Below are positions 1 to 8,866 of a DNA stretch of 64,000 nt, one piece after another. This DNA is from Ancrocorticia sp047602305 (GTDB lineage Bacteria > Actinomycetota > Actinomycetes > Actinomycetales > Actinomycetaceae). The notes beneath the pieces are model-generated. The model made no database searches. It saw nothing but the letters and a program-made list of their open reading frames with translations, and had not been told where the DNA came from. Made by a program: the position numbers and the translations under genes. How positions within the stretch are numbered: position 1 is the stretch's first letter; each line of letters begins with the position of its first letter. The DNA lies in NCBI GenBank assembly GCA_047602305.1, contig JASGHO010000001.1:2914001-2978000 (forward strand), read 5' to 3'.

Positions 1-2
1 CT

Positions 3-188
3 TGGTCGCGCCACTGGAAGCTGCTCGGCGTAGCTGCCTTCTTCGTCTGGATCGTCCCTACGATGGCCAGCCCGAACCCCTATCTGACACCCAACTATCT
101 GGTCTGGCTTATCTGGGGGATCGCCGCCCGCGGCATCCTGATCGATCTGCCGCGCCGCCCGGCGCCTCTACCGGCTGAGGCCCGGTAA
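3..188 (+). CDS. C-terminal end of a membrane protein, cut by the window edge
   Basis: The open frame enters from the left edge and stops with TAA at 186-188, giving 61 residues. It shows one clear hydrophobic stretch (LLGVAAFFVWIVPTM), a short loop, and a second apolar segment (YLVWLIWGIAARGIL) before a basic, proline-rich tail. That is the look of the last helices of a multi-pass membrane protein. An O-antigen ligase/polymerase type protein would fit with the glycosyltransferase 3 kb away, but the family cannot be named from this fragment. It converges on the gene that ends at 268 and shares the hairpin terminator between them. Confidence 0.6.
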   Translation, partial: WSRHWKLLGVAAFFVWIVPTMASPNPYLTPNYLVWLIWGIAARGILIDLPRRPAPLPAEAR

Positions 189-212
189 GGATCCCTCGCG
201 GAACTCAGAGAT

Positions 213-259
213 CAACCCCTGGCGGTGTTGGCCTGATTGGTCAACACCGCCAGGGGTTG
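213..259. terminator. Bidirectional hairpin terminator
   Basis: An 18-bp perfect inverted repeat (213-230 with 242-259) closes an 11-base loop and is followed by a T-rich stretch on the + strand. It lies between two convergent genes, so it can serve both. Confidence 0.85.
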
Positions 260-267
260 TCTTCGTT

Positions 268-2148
268 TTAGGAAGCGGCCTTGTACTGTGCGGTGATGGT
301 CTTTGCGTCCAGTGCCTTACCGTCGTAGATGGCGAATTCGTCCACGAAGGCCTGCACGAAGTTGGTGCTGGGCTGGCTTGGCCACCCATTCAGACTGCCG
401 CCACCAAGCAACCAGTAGCCAGTCCCATCCTGCGCTTTGGTTACGCTATTGCGGGCAACCAAGACGCCATCGACGTAGAGCTTGGTACCAGCAGCACCCT
501 GGGTCGCTGTCACCATGTGCCACTCGCCATCGTTATACGTCTTCGAACTTGTCACGGTGGAGACCTTGCCGGAGTAGGTACCGAAAACCAGCTTGCCAGT
601 GTTGGTCAGGTAAAGCGACCGGTCATAGACCCCGCCACCACCGGTCTTGGAATTCTCGAAACCGGCGAGCTTACCGCCAGTCTTCGTTGTGGTCTTGAAC
701 CAGAGCTGCACACTAAACGAAGTGGACGGTGATGTGGGCTCGGCACTGGCCACCAACGATCCCCACTCACCGTGGGTGAGCATCGCGGTGTCACCCTTGA
801 TAGCCCCGGTCGCGCCGGTGGCTATGCCACGCGCTGTTCCGGTGCGACCATTGCCACTGAAGTCCGCCACGGTGCTGCCCTTATCGGACAGTCTCCAGTA
901 GAGCGATGGCTTGGCAGCCTTGACCGCGGCAGCGTAGCCGGTATCGGGCTCCACCGGCGGGGTGGAAGGCTTTGGAGTAGGGGTCGCCGTCGGCTTCGGA
1001 GTAGGGGACACAGTCGGCTTCGAAGTAGGGGTCGCCGTCGGCTTCGGAGTGGGGGACACAGTCGGCTTCGGAGTAGGGGTCACCGGTGGGGTGGTGTCTG
1101 CGTTCACGGGTGCCCGGTAGTTCATGGGAAGGGCAACGAGCTTGTCGAGTGGGAAGCCCACCTCACCCTTGCTCTTATCGCCGGCCATCTCCTGGGAGCT
1201 CCAGCGGCCACGGAAGATTGAATCATAGCCGTTGGTCTTGAGCGCGATTGGATTCTCTGCGGTGAAGCTGACAGCGCCAGAGGTATCGTTGATGATGATG
1301 CCGTACTCCTGCGCCGCTTTGGCAATGGTCTTCGCCGTCGGTGAGAGCTTCATCGAGTCGATGTCCAGACTCGCTGGCAACCGCAACATCTGCCCGATCG
1401 ACAACTCAGTACCCTCTACCCATCCGTCAGTGCGGACCGCGGGCCAAGAGATGCTGCCCTTCTTGGTGTGAGGGATGGCCAAGGCAATGACATGATCGAT
1501 ACGACCATTGCGCAACTCTTCCTCACGAATCATCGTGCCCCACATCGACATGCCGCTAGCCGCAGTTCCGAAGGTGCCTTTGAAGACGCCAAGCGACTTA
1601 TCGGTCTCAGTGATCTTGCCTCCCCAACAAGCTTCCCACTTGTTGCCGTTCTTGCGGGCCTTCCACAACTCGACGAGTTCTTTGCTGTCGGGGTTGTAGA
1701 TCGACACGCTGCCATCAGTGGAATCATCAGGCTGTACATCGTCAGGGATGTGAACGTTCATCAGCTCTGCGTTGAGGTACTTGGCGACACTGGCCGTGTG
1801 GCTCTGACAGTTCCATGCAGTGATGTCGTAGACCGGATCGGAGTCGTGGGCCACATACAACGGCGTAGAGAACTTAGTGGTATTGATGGCGATATTGGGT
1901 GTGGTCGGGGTTCCGTAGTACTTGTGGGCTTGAGCATTGAGGCTTGCCACCAGCGCCTTGGAGTTCGAGGCTGCTGGGGTGGTTGCCGGCAGCTTCTGGT
2001 AGAAGGGCGAGTCCGGCGCGAAGACACGCGACGAGACAGGCCGACTATCAGTTCCAGAGCTACTGGCGGCAGCAGCTGGAAGCGATGAAGATAACGCGAG
2101 TGCGGCAGCACTGAGGGCTACGAAAACAACTCTACTGAGCTTGGGCAT
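268..2148 (-). CDS. Secreted LamG (concanavalin A-like lectin) protein with Pro/Thr linker
   Basis: Protein of 626 residues starting at the ATG at 2148, which puts a typical signal peptide (MPKLSRVVFVALSAAALAL, then Ala-rich cleavage region) at the very N terminus. The frame stays open 26 codons further upstream but gives no signal peptide. Residues about 70-360 form a domain I cannot assign, with conserved-looking WNCQSHTA and WGTMIREEELRNGRIDHVIA stretches. Then comes a Pro/Thr/Lys linker made of 8-residue units (PTPKPTxxPT). The last 210 residues are a LamG/laminin-G-like jelly roll (LYWRLSD, FSVQLWFKT, GEWHMVTATQ, LYVDGVLV, VDEFAIYD). LamG domains bind carbohydrate, so an extracellular adhesin or glycan-binding enzyme is inferred. 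No sortase motif is present; secretion is probably free. Confidence 0.75.
   Translation of the reverse strand: MPKLSRVVFVALSAAALALSSSLPAAAASSSGTDSRPVSSRVFAPDSPFYQKLPATTPAASNSKALVASLNAQAHKYYGTPTTPNIAINTTKFSTPLYVAHDSDPVYDITAWNCQSHTASVAKYLNAELMNVHIPDDVQPDDSTDGSVSIYNPDSKELVELWKARKNGNKWEACWGGKITETDKSLGVFKGTFGTAASGMSMWGTMIREEELRNGRIDHVIALAIPHTKKGSISWPAVRTDGWVEGTELSIGQMLRLPASLDIDSMKLSPTAKTIAKAAQEYGIIINDTSGAVSFTAENPIALKTNGYDSIFRGRWSSQEMAGDKSKGEVGFPLDKLVALPMNYRAPVNADTTPPVTPTPKPTVSPTPKPTATPTSKPTVSPTPKPTATPTPKPSTPPVEPDTGYAAAVKAAKPSLYWRLSDKGSTVADFSGNGRTGTARGIATGATGAIKGDTAMLTHGEWGSLVASAEPTSPSTSFSVQLWFKTTTKTGGKLAGFENSKTGGGGVYDRSLYLTNTGKLVFGTYSGKVSTVTSSKTYNDGEWHMVTATQGAAGTKLYVDGVLVARNSVTKAQDGTGYWLLGGGSLNGWPSQPSTNFVQAFVDEFAIYDGKALDAKTITAQYKAAS
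974..1083. repeat. 24-bp tandem repeat coding the Pro/Thr linker
   Basis: About 4.5 copies of a 24-bp unit alternate in two variants, giving a 48-bp higher-order period inside the LamG gene. Each unit codes 8 residues of the PTPKPTxx linker, so copy-number change would keep the frame and alter only linker length. Confidence 0.85.
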
Positions 2149-2360
2149 GAGGGAGCGTCCAATCGTGAGAGGTTGAGTGGGTGCTCCCCGAGACATTGTC
2201 AAGGGGCAAGCACCGGACGTCCTCAAGCTTAATACATAATGTCCTTACAAGTAAGTACATTAAGAACTAAAGCTCAATACAAATGAGGGTCTACTGAAGC
2301 CTTGTTAACCGATTCTGAACTACCCACAAGTGGTGAGGGCTCTGTTGCCGGATCTGGGTT

Positions 2361-2835
2361 TTGGAAGCCGAAGCGAGAGGGCTGCGTAAGAAGAATGAGA
2401 TTCTATATGCTACAACGGCGCATTTCGACAAGGTGGAGTTCGACCACCTATGCAAGTGATTGCTGCTTTTGTTGGCCGGTGTGGGGAGCGATGTACCGTC
2501 GAACAACTGCTTTGAGGGTTGGGGGTCTATGCTACTGTGTGGGACCGATTTCCACCCACCGCGCGCCCGACACCCGAAACTTGGTGTCGGGGCGACCTGG
2601 TGGAGAGTGACTTCACCGCGACGGCTCCGAATTAGCTCCAGGTTGCCGACATCACTAATGTGAAGACAATTCATATGTTAAGACAATACCGGCCTGGGTG
2701 TATGTCTCTTTCATTCTTGATGCGTACTCGCGCAAGATTGGGGGCTGGTAGACCTCGATCCGCATGTATGCCGACCTTGCTTTGGATGCGTTGGATATAA
2801 CCATCCATAGCCGTGACCGTGCCAGGCACAGTGTC
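2361..2835 (+). pseudogene. IS3-family transposase relic, internally deleted
   Basis: Fragments of an IS3 OrfA/OrfB transposase survive in three reading frames. At 2361-2459 the text LRKKNEILYATTAHF matches the OrfA leucine-zipper end. At 2453-2690, frame 2, the run CTVEQLL-stop-GLGV then DLVESDFTATAPN-stop-LQVADIT matches the HTH_21/rve junction. After a frameshift, 2692-2835 reads WVYVSFILDAYSRKIGGW-stop-TSIRMYADLALDALD, the DDE core. Stops lie at 2457, 2513, 2633 and 2749, and the piece between the OrfB start and the CTVE motif is missing. The match breaks off at about 2835, only a few bases before the glycosyltransferase stop codon. The element is clearly dead. Recognition is by memory of IS3 motifs, so the subgroup is not assigned. 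Confidence 0.8.
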
Positions 2836-2840
2836 GGAAC

Positions 2841-5012
2841 CTAGCGCCCGATTCCATCCAGGAACTGCTGCTGCGCCAGCGCGCAGGCGTCGAGCGCGAA
2901 CCCGGCGATCACGTCCTCGCGGGCTGCGACGCCGAGCCGCTCCCGCAGCTCGGGGTCGGCTGCCAACTCGGCCAGGGTGTCGGCCAGCAGATCAGCACGG
3001 CCCGGTGGGACGAGATAGCCGTTGCGGCCGTCCTTGACGAGCTCCGGAATTCCATTGATCGGGGTGGTCACCACCGGCATGCCGGTGGCCATGGCCTCCA
3101 TCAGGACCACGGGCAGACCCTCTTGGAAGCTGGGTAGGCAGAAGACGTTCGCCCAGTGGTACTCGGCCAAGATGTCGTCCTGCCCGACCGGACCGACCAG
3201 GGTGACGCGGTCGGAGAGGCCGCGAGCCGCGATGGCGGTGCGTAGTTCGGCGTCGAGTTCGCCGCCTCCGACCAGCCGCAGTTCGAAGTCGACGCCGCGC
3301 TCGGCGAGGCGGGTGGCCGCGTCCAGCAGCACCGGCGCACCCTTTTCGGGAACCAGTCGGCCGACGTCGAGGATCCGCAACGGGCCGTCCGAGGGGCGCG
3401 GTTCAGTAGGTGGTACGTAGTGATCTGTGTCGACGCTCATGTGCACGATCTTGAGCTTGTCCCAGTGGCTGGGGTTACTGAGCCGCATCAGCTGGCTGCG
3501 GGTGAAGTCAGAGATGCAGGAAACTCCGTCGGCGTCGGCGACCTTGCCTGCGAGATCGTGACGCTCGACCGACTCGAACTCGGTTGGACCATGCATGGTG
3601 AACGTCCAGCGCCAGCCACCATCGGGATCGATGCTGCGAGCATAGGCGATGGCGGCCCTGGCGATATCGGCGCCGTTGTTCGCGAAATGGGCGTGGACAT
3701 GGCGAATGCCAAGGCGACGCATCTCATCCACCAGCCGCATGGCCTCGCCGGCGTAGAAGAGCTGCCAGATTCGGCTCTTTGCTCGTGCCTCACCGGTTCG
3801 CAGACCGCGGCCCAGCGCCTTCAGTACGGCGGCCGGATGCCTGAGGGTCTCGCGCACCCCTGCGGTGGCGATGGCGCCCATCGACTCCTGGAGTACGATG
3901 GTGCGCTCGGCTTCTTCGCGCATGGTCTCGCTGAGTAGTGCACCTGGCGGACGGACGGTGAACGTGTGCACGGGCGTGCCCATGCGTCGCAGTCCGAGGA
4001 TCTCGCGCTCGACGAAGGTGTGCGAGATCAGTGGGTACTGGCTGACCAGGTAGGCAACAGGCTCGTGGGAGCCGGTCGCGAGAGTGGCTGCCGTGGCGTC
4101 GTCGGCGATTGTGCGACTGGAGTCGTCGCGGCCCCAGTGATCACCCTTACGCTTGGCCTGGATCTTTGCGGCCGCGGTGGTGCCAGCGTAGACAAAAGCG
4201 GACGGGGCGAGCGAGGGCTTTTCGGTGACCAGAGAGACCAAGCTGCGCACCGACGAAGAGGACGTGCGCGAGTAGTCGTGGCCGGATTCGAGATTGTCGG
4301 CGGCCGCGGCCATCTGGGCATTGCCGCTGTCAATCCGGGTCCGCACCTTCACCAGGTCGGCCCAGCGCCGCGGCGTCCGCACCACGAACTCGCCGGGAGT
4401 TCGGACCCGCTCGGCAGGATCGAAGAGACGCTGGATGTAGAGATCGTCGGCCATCAGGTCGGGGAATCGCTCGAAGCGCGCACGACCCAGCTCTGAGACA
4501 CCGTAGACGCCGAGCCCGACGAGGTCCTCACCCATGTAGGGCATCTTCTCAAAGACGCGATAGTAGTCGCGCACCCAGCGGTCGGCGCCGTCGAGATCGA
4601 AGCGGATGGCAGGGGAGCCCACGACGGGTGCGTCCACCGAGAGTGTGGAGACCATTCCTTCCAACGCGCCCGGCCCGAGCACGATGTCGGCGTCGAGGAA
4701 GATACGCGGGAACGCCTGGGCCGCCTCGTCGCCGAGATTCAGGGCGTTGGCCTTGCCTGGGGTTTCGGTGTCGATCACCGTGAGCAGCGGAAGCCGGTCC
4801 GCGAACCCGCGGGCCGTTTCGGCCGTCGAGTCGGTGCAGGCATTGGCCACCACGATGACCTCGATGGATGCCGCCAACGGATCGTCGGCGATCCGCTGCA
4901 GTGTTGCCGGCAGGACGGCGGACTCGTTGTGGGCAGGGATGATCAAGCTGGCGACTGGCAAAGGGAACTCCGTGTGGAACTGAGGTGGAGGTGGCCCCGG
5001 TTTGGTGGACAC
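2841..5012 (-). CDS. Two-domain glycosyltransferase, GT2 fused to GT4
   Basis: Protein of 723 residues. The first part (about 19-290) is a family 2 glycosyltransferase: ASLIIPAHNES opens the nucleotide-binding fold and DAD at about 107-109 is the metal-binding motif. The second part (about 305-720) is a GT-B family 4 enzyme: the AYLVSQYPLISHTFVEREI start is typical of exopolysaccharide GT4s, HAHFANNGADIA is the acceptor-side region, and EGLPVVLME supplies the E-x7-E donor motif. No membrane segment is seen. One polypeptide could therefore add two successive sugars to a cell-surface glycan; substrates are unknown. The start used is GTG at 5012, which has poor spacing to an AAAGGG. A TTG at 4961 has a well-placed GGAG 6 bases upstream and is a good alternative. 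Confidence 0.85.
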   Translation of the reverse strand: MSTKPGPPPPQFHTEFPLPVASLIIPAHNESAVLPATLQRIADDPLAASIEVIVVANACTDSTAETARGFADRLPLLTVIDTETPGKANALNLGDEAAQAFPRIFLDADIVLGPGALEGMVSTLSVDAPVVGSPAIRFDLDGADRWVRDYYRVFEKMPYMGEDLVGLGVYGVSELGRARFERFPDLMADDLYIQRLFDPAERVRTPGEFVVRTPRRWADLVKVRTRIDSGNAQMAAAADNLESGHDYSRTSSSSVRSLVSLVTEKPSLAPSAFVYAGTTAAAKIQAKRKGDHWGRDDSSRTIADDATAATLATGSHEPVAYLVSQYPLISHTFVEREILGLRRMGTPVHTFTVRPPGALLSETMREEAERTIVLQESMGAIATAGVRETLRHPAAVLKALGRGLRTGEARAKSRIWQLFYAGEAMRLVDEMRRLGIRHVHAHFANNGADIARAAIAYARSIDPDGGWRWTFTMHGPTEFESVERHDLAGKVADADGVSCISDFTRSQLMRLSNPSHWDKLKIVHMSVDTDHYVPPTEPRPSDGPLRILDVGRLVPEKGAPVLLDAATRLAERGVDFELRLVGGGELDAELRTAIAARGLSDRVTLVGPVGQDDILAEYHWANVFCLPSFQEGLPVVLMEAMATGMPVVTTPINGIPELVKDGRNGYLVPPGRADLLADTLAELAADPELRERLGVAAREDVIAGFALDACALAQQQFLDGIGR

Positions 5013-5423
5013 CCCTTTGTGCTCTTGTTAAGCTGCGATCTTCATGATAGCAGCGTGGTTGGTTTTGTAGCTAGCGGTACAAAGATGGCCGAGTCCACTG
5101 TGGCTACGTCCGTGAGTTACCTACGCCCGTGTGTTGCCCGGCCTCCCCATACTGAGAACCCGGGGTCTCAGTGAAGGGCCAATCGTTATGTGAGTTTTTG
5201 GCGGCACGCCCTTGTCCGCGAAGAAACTACTCATCAATGATTGTCGTAATCATTTCCCGCAACTGTCAAAGAGCCACTGTTCCCACGTTTCCGATCTGGA
5301 CACTCACTAGCGATGTTGTAACTGAGCGGATGTGCCGACACTGTGCTACTGATTTTACATTCTGCGTTCCGGAACACCCTAAGTAGCAAAGCCCAAAGAG
5401 AGGATCGTTGGTACGGTTGGAAG
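5013..5423. other. Intergenic region without a recognisable gene
   Basis: About 410 bases between divergent genes, lower in GC than its surroundings. Short open frames here have no ribosome site or recognisable protein. It must hold the promoters of both neighbours, but I see no confident operator or repeat. Confidence 0.5.
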
Positions 5424-6080
5424 GTGGATTTCCAAGCATTGCGTGCCTTGTTCCTCGACCATGCCAACCCCGAGAAGGCCGAGGGCATGCGCAGGTACAT
5501 GCGTGATCAGTTTGAATTTATTGGTATTCAGACACCGCTTCGTCGGTCGCTGACCAAGAGTTTCCTGAAGCAGTACAAAGACTCTTCGGAACTTGACTGG
5601 GACTTCGTCCACCTTTGTTGGAACGACCAATACCGGGAATTCCAGTACGCAGCAGTGGATTACCTAAGGTCCCGGCAAGCGCTTCTGGAAGCAGACGATT
5701 TGTACCGACTCAAGGAACTGGCTCAGAAAAAGTCGTGGTGGGACACGATTGATGGGTTGGATCAGATAGTCGGGGGCATTGCGCTGGAGTACCCCGAAGC
5801 AAATCAAACCCTGCTTCAGTGGAGCACCGATGATGATTTCTGGCTGCGACGTATCGCAATAGATCATCAACTGGGCCGGAAGAACCTCACGGACACCGGG
5901 CTTTTGGAGACGATCCTGCTCAACAACCTCAATCAGACCGAGTTCTTCATCAACAAAGCCATCGGCTGGGCTTTGCGCGAGTACTCGAAAACCGATCCTG
6001 ACTGGGTGTGCCGCTTCATTGAACAGCACAGGGGAAGCATGTCAAAGCTGAGCATAAGGGAAGGTTCGAAGTACATCTAA
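5424..6080 (+). CDS. alkD: DNA alkylation repair protein, AlkD family
   Basis: About 218 residues from the GTG at 5424, which matches the usual AlkD start (xDFQALRALFxxHANPEKAxxM). The frame stays open to a GTG at 5343, but the extra 27 residues look non-native. AlkD is a HEAT-repeat DNA glycosylase that removes positively charged N3- and N7-alkylated purines. The functional residues known from the Bacillus enzyme are visible: Trp and Asp in KSWWDTID (Trp/Asp spaced by four), Arg in WLRRIAIDH, and Trp in GWALREYSK. No SOS or Ada box could be seen upstream. The gene stands alone, convergent with the esterase. Confidence 0.9.
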   Translation: MDFQALRALFLDHANPEKAEGMRRYMRDQFEFIGIQTPLRRSLTKSFLKQYKDSSELDWDFVHLCWNDQYREFQYAAVDYLRSRQALLEADDLYRLKELAQKKSWWDTIDGLDQIVGGIALEYPEANQTLLQWSTDDDFWLRRIAIDHQLGRKNLTDTGLLETILLNNLNQTEFFINKAIGWALREYSKTDPDWVCRFIEQHRGSMSKLSIREGSKYI

Positions 6081-6096
6081 CGGTTCGGAAGGGCGG

Positions 6097-6129
6097 GTTG
6101 ACTCTTCGAGAATCTGTTACCTGGCCGGT
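6097..6129. repeat. Half copy of the 85-bp hairpin repeat
   Basis: The stretch shares the right arm of the 85-bp repeats at 7063 and 25002 (GACT, then AATCTGTTACCTG and CCGG). The left arm is absent. It lies between two convergent genes. Confidence 0.5.
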
Positions 6130-6144
6130 GGCGTGGCCCGTACC

Positions 6145-6951
6145 TCAGGCGCCACGACCGAAGGCGAAACGCACGATGGACGGCATAAGTGCGAACGGCA
6201 TCGTCAGATGGTCCTCGCCGTCCACTTCCATGTACTGGACGTCCCCGATCCCGCGCTCCTCAAGGGCCCCGCGCATGTTGCGCGCGGCATCCAGCATGGC
6301 TGCGGAGCGATCGGGATAACCGGGCAACTCGTCCGAGGCGACGGCCAGAAGTACCTCGGGATTGGCGACGACGTCGGCGCACATCACTTCGTCGACGAGC
6401 CGCTGATTTTCCCACCACAGTGCTGGACTGATGGCAGCGTATTTCTGGAAGAAGCCGGACGAATTTACCAGGGCGTGCAGGGCGAAGTATCCGCCAAGCG
6501 AGTGACCGGCGAGGGTGTGGCCGACTTCCCGAATTGGGTACCGTTCCCGCAGTGCGTGCCTCAGCTCGGTGGTGATGAAACGGAGGAACTCATGGGCGCC
6601 GCCGGGCTCCGCTCCCAGAATGCGTATCTGCTCTTGTGGGAGTCCTTTGGGTTCTGGCAGGAAGTCGCGGGTGCGTCGCACCTGATGTAGCGGGGAAGCG
6701 CCGGGGTAGCCGATGCCGACGATGAGTAGCTGGCTCGTACCGCCGGGGCCCAGTTGTGGGAAAGCCGACTGCATCTGCAGGAATCCGGCGGCGGCCTCGA
6801 AATAGGCGTCGCCGTCGAGCAAAAAGAGCACACTGTACCCCTCGGGAGGAGGCGCGCCGAGCGAACGGGCGACGAGTATGCGGTACTCGCTGCCTGCCGC
6901 GGAACGCAGGTCAAACTCGCAACGGCCGTCTGTCATCTCAGGTGTGGTCAC
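6145..6951 (-). CDS. Alpha/beta hydrolase, siderophore-esterase (IroE/BesA) type
   Basis: Protein of 268 residues in the putative-esterase family (PF00756) that includes Fes, IroE and BesA. The nucleophile elbow AGHSLGGYFALHAL is clear at about residue 148-161. The early SVLFLLDGDAYF and PHxDxQYMEVDGEDHLT-like end (GEDHLTMP, catalytic His) are typical. Fes/IroE enzymes cut the ester backbone of ferric siderophores in or at the cell, releasing iron. No signal peptide is seen, so the enzyme is probably cytoplasmic. Start is GTG at 6951 with GAGAG seven bases upstream. It points the same way as, and lies just downstream of, the ABC importer operon, though the 85-bp hairpin at 7063 stands between them. 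Substrate is inferred; other acyl esters are possible. Confidence 0.75.
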   Translation of the reverse strand: MTTPEMTDGRCEFDLRSAAGSEYRILVARSLGAPPPEGYSVLFLLDGDAYFEAAAGFLQMQSAFPQLGPGGTSQLLIVGIGYPGASPLHQVRRTRDFLPEPKGLPQEQIRILGAEPGGAHEFLRFITTELRHALRERYPIREVGHTLAGHSLGGYFALHALVNSSGFFQKYAAISPALWWENQRLVDEVMCADVVANPEVLLAVASDELPGYPDRSAAMLDAARNMRGALEERGIGDVQYMEVDGEDHLTMPFALMPSIVRFAFGRGA

Positions 6952-7062
6952 GGCAGGACTCTCTTCTCATGATGTTCCTTATTTTCTTGGGGGCTTCTGG
7001 GGTGATGCGAATGTGGCCGGGCAGCACCCGGACACCTCGTTGGTGATTTCCGCGGTTAGCTC

Positions 7063-7147
7063 GGGAGAGGTAACTGATCTTCAGACAGGTGACCCATCGT
7101 GCACCCTCTATTGGGGTCGACTATCCAAGAATCTGTTACCTGTCCGG
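7063..7147. repeat. 85-bp dispersed hairpin repeat, copy A
   Basis: The outer arms GGAGAGGTAAC and GTTACCTGTCC pair with one mismatch. An inner ACAGGTGACC can compete for the same right arm. The copy lies just past the 3' end of the ABC importer operon. The equivalent copy at 25002 lies past the 3' end of the amino-acid permease. Confidence 0.8.
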
Positions 7148-7180
7148 AGCGGCATTGGAGTGGCATCGGAGCGGAATGGG

Positions 7181-8866
7181 TCAGCGGATTTGGCCAGCTT
7201 CGAGACGTAGTACGCGATCGCTCATGTGCCGGATCACGTCCTCATCGTGGGAGACGAAGAGATAGGCGGTGCCGCGCCGCTCCTGGACCTCGTCGAGCAA
7301 ATCGAGGACCCGCGCCTGGACGGTCACGTCGAGGGCCGAGACCGGCTCATCGAGCAGCAGCAGTTCGGGGTCGCGCGCCAGCGCCCGAGCGATAGCGACG
7401 CGCTGGCGCTGACCGCCCGAGAGCGTTGCTGCAGGTTGTTCGAGTTGCGCGGGGATGAGCCCCACCTCGGCGGCCAATTGCTCTGCGCGGGCGCGGCGCT
7501 CCTTGGAGGGGACGCCTGCGGCGCGTAACGCATCGGCGAGGATGGCGGCGCCGGAGGCGCCGCGTGGGAAGGAATCGAGAGGGTCCTGGGGAACGAGAGC
7601 GATTCGCCGCAGCAAGTCCCGACGCTCAGTGCGAGAGAGCGCCTCGCGCGAGACGCCATCGATCTGCACGTCACCGGCGTCCGGCTGATGCAGGCCCAGC
7701 GCGACTCGTAGCAAGGTCGTCTTCCCCGACCCGGATTCGCCAACGAGCCCCACCGTCTCACCCGGGTTCACCGCAAACGATGCACCGCGGAGCACCTGGA
7801 CAGCCCCGGTACCGCGCCCGAAGCTGACGTCAATGCCCCGCAACTCGAGCCTTGGAGTAAGTGCGGAGGCGTCACCGCTTGCTGCAGCTTCCAGGACTGA
7901 AGCACGCAGACCCTCCGGAACCGATGCGAGGAGGCGCTTGCCGCGCGGCTTGCCCGCGGGGGAAGCCGCGAGCAATTCACGGGTGAAAGGGTGTGTGGGA
8001 GCATCGAGCACGTGGGCTGGCTCGCCCTGTTCGACGATACGACCATCGCGCATCACCAGCACGCGATCGGCAACACCGCGCACACTCGCGAGGTCGTGGC
8101 TAATTAGGAGCGCACCGGCGCCGTCGTCGACCCGTCGGCGGATTTCGGAAAGTACCCGACCGCGGTGACCGGCGTCGAGGGCGGTGGTGGGTTCGTCAGC
8201 GATGATGAGTTCGGGCTCGGCGATGAGCGCGGAGGCCACGAGCGCCCGCTGGCGCAGGCCGCCGGAGAGTTCGTCGGAGCGCCGCCGCAGTTGCCGCGTG
8301 GGCTCGGGCATACCGACGTTCGCGAGGGCGACGACGACGCGTTCCCGACGTTCCGTACCACTCGCGAGGCAGTGCAGCCGAAGCGGGTCGCCCACCTCGT
8401 GTTCGACGCGGCGCAGCGGATCGAGCCCGCTCAGAGCTTCTTGAGGCACCAGCGCAACCCGGGTGCCGCGCAGCGCGTTCCAAGCCGACGAGCCGCGGCG
8501 CGGAGTCGGAGCGCCCGCCAGGTACACGGCGCCCTCGACCCGGGCGGTGCGGGGGAGCAGGCCAAGAAGAGTGCGGGCGGTGAGAGTCTTGCCCGACCCG
8601 CTCTCACCGACCAAAGCCACGCACTCGCCAGCGACGATGGTCAACGAGACGTCGTCGACCGCGGGCTCCGTACGGCCCGGGAAGGAAATACTGAGGCCCT
8701 CGATGCGCGCGAGTTCGCGGGTGTTCGCGAGTTCGCGGGTACGTGTGGTGGCGTGCGTAGGTTCGCCGACGCGCGTGGGTGCGGTACCGGCGAGTCTGCC
8801 GGTTCGCGTGGGTTCGGCGGGCACGGGTTCACCGCCAGGAGCGGTGCCGTTGGCGAGTTCGCTCAT
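7181..8866 (-). CDS. Peptide/nickel-type ABC importer, double ATPase subunit
   Basis: Protein of 561 residues from the ATG at 8866, which overlaps the stop of the permease gene (ATGA). Two complete ABC ATPase domains occur in tandem, like DppD and DppF joined in one chain. Each carries Walker A (GESGSGKT), a Q-loop, a signature (LSGGLRQR in the first, LSGGQRQR in the second) and Walker B (LIIADEPTTALD, LLLLDEPVSALD). They energise transport through the two permeases. The first 45 residues are low-complexity, with repeated ELAN/TRELA text. The open frame runs further upstream but only as a shadow of the permease gene. The substrate class (oligopeptide, nickel, or a peptidic metal chelate) cannot be read from the ATPase. 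Confidence 0.9.
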   Translation of the reverse strand: MSELANGTAPGGEPVPAEPTRTGRLAGTAPTRVGEPTHATTRTRELANTRELARIEGLSISFPGRTEPAVDDVSLTIVAGECVALVGESGSGKTLTARTLLGLLPRTARVEGAVYLAGAPTPRRGSSAWNALRGTRVALVPQEALSGLDPLRRVEHEVGDPLRLHCLASGTERRERVVVALANVGMPEPTRQLRRRSDELSGGLRQRALVASALIAEPELIIADEPTTALDAGHRGRVLSEIRRRVDDGAGALLISHDLASVRGVADRVLVMRDGRIVEQGEPAHVLDAPTHPFTRELLAASPAGKPRGKRLLASVPEGLRASVLEAAASGDASALTPRLELRGIDVSFGRGTGAVQVLRGASFAVNPGETVGLVGESGSGKTTLLRVALGLHQPDAGDVQIDGVSREALSRTERRDLLRRIALVPQDPLDSFPRGASGAAILADALRAAGVPSKERRARAEQLAAEVGLIPAQLEQPAATLSGGQRQRVAIARALARDPELLLLDEPVSALDVTVQARVLDLLDEVQERRGTAYLFVSHDEDVIRHMSDRVLRLEAGQIR

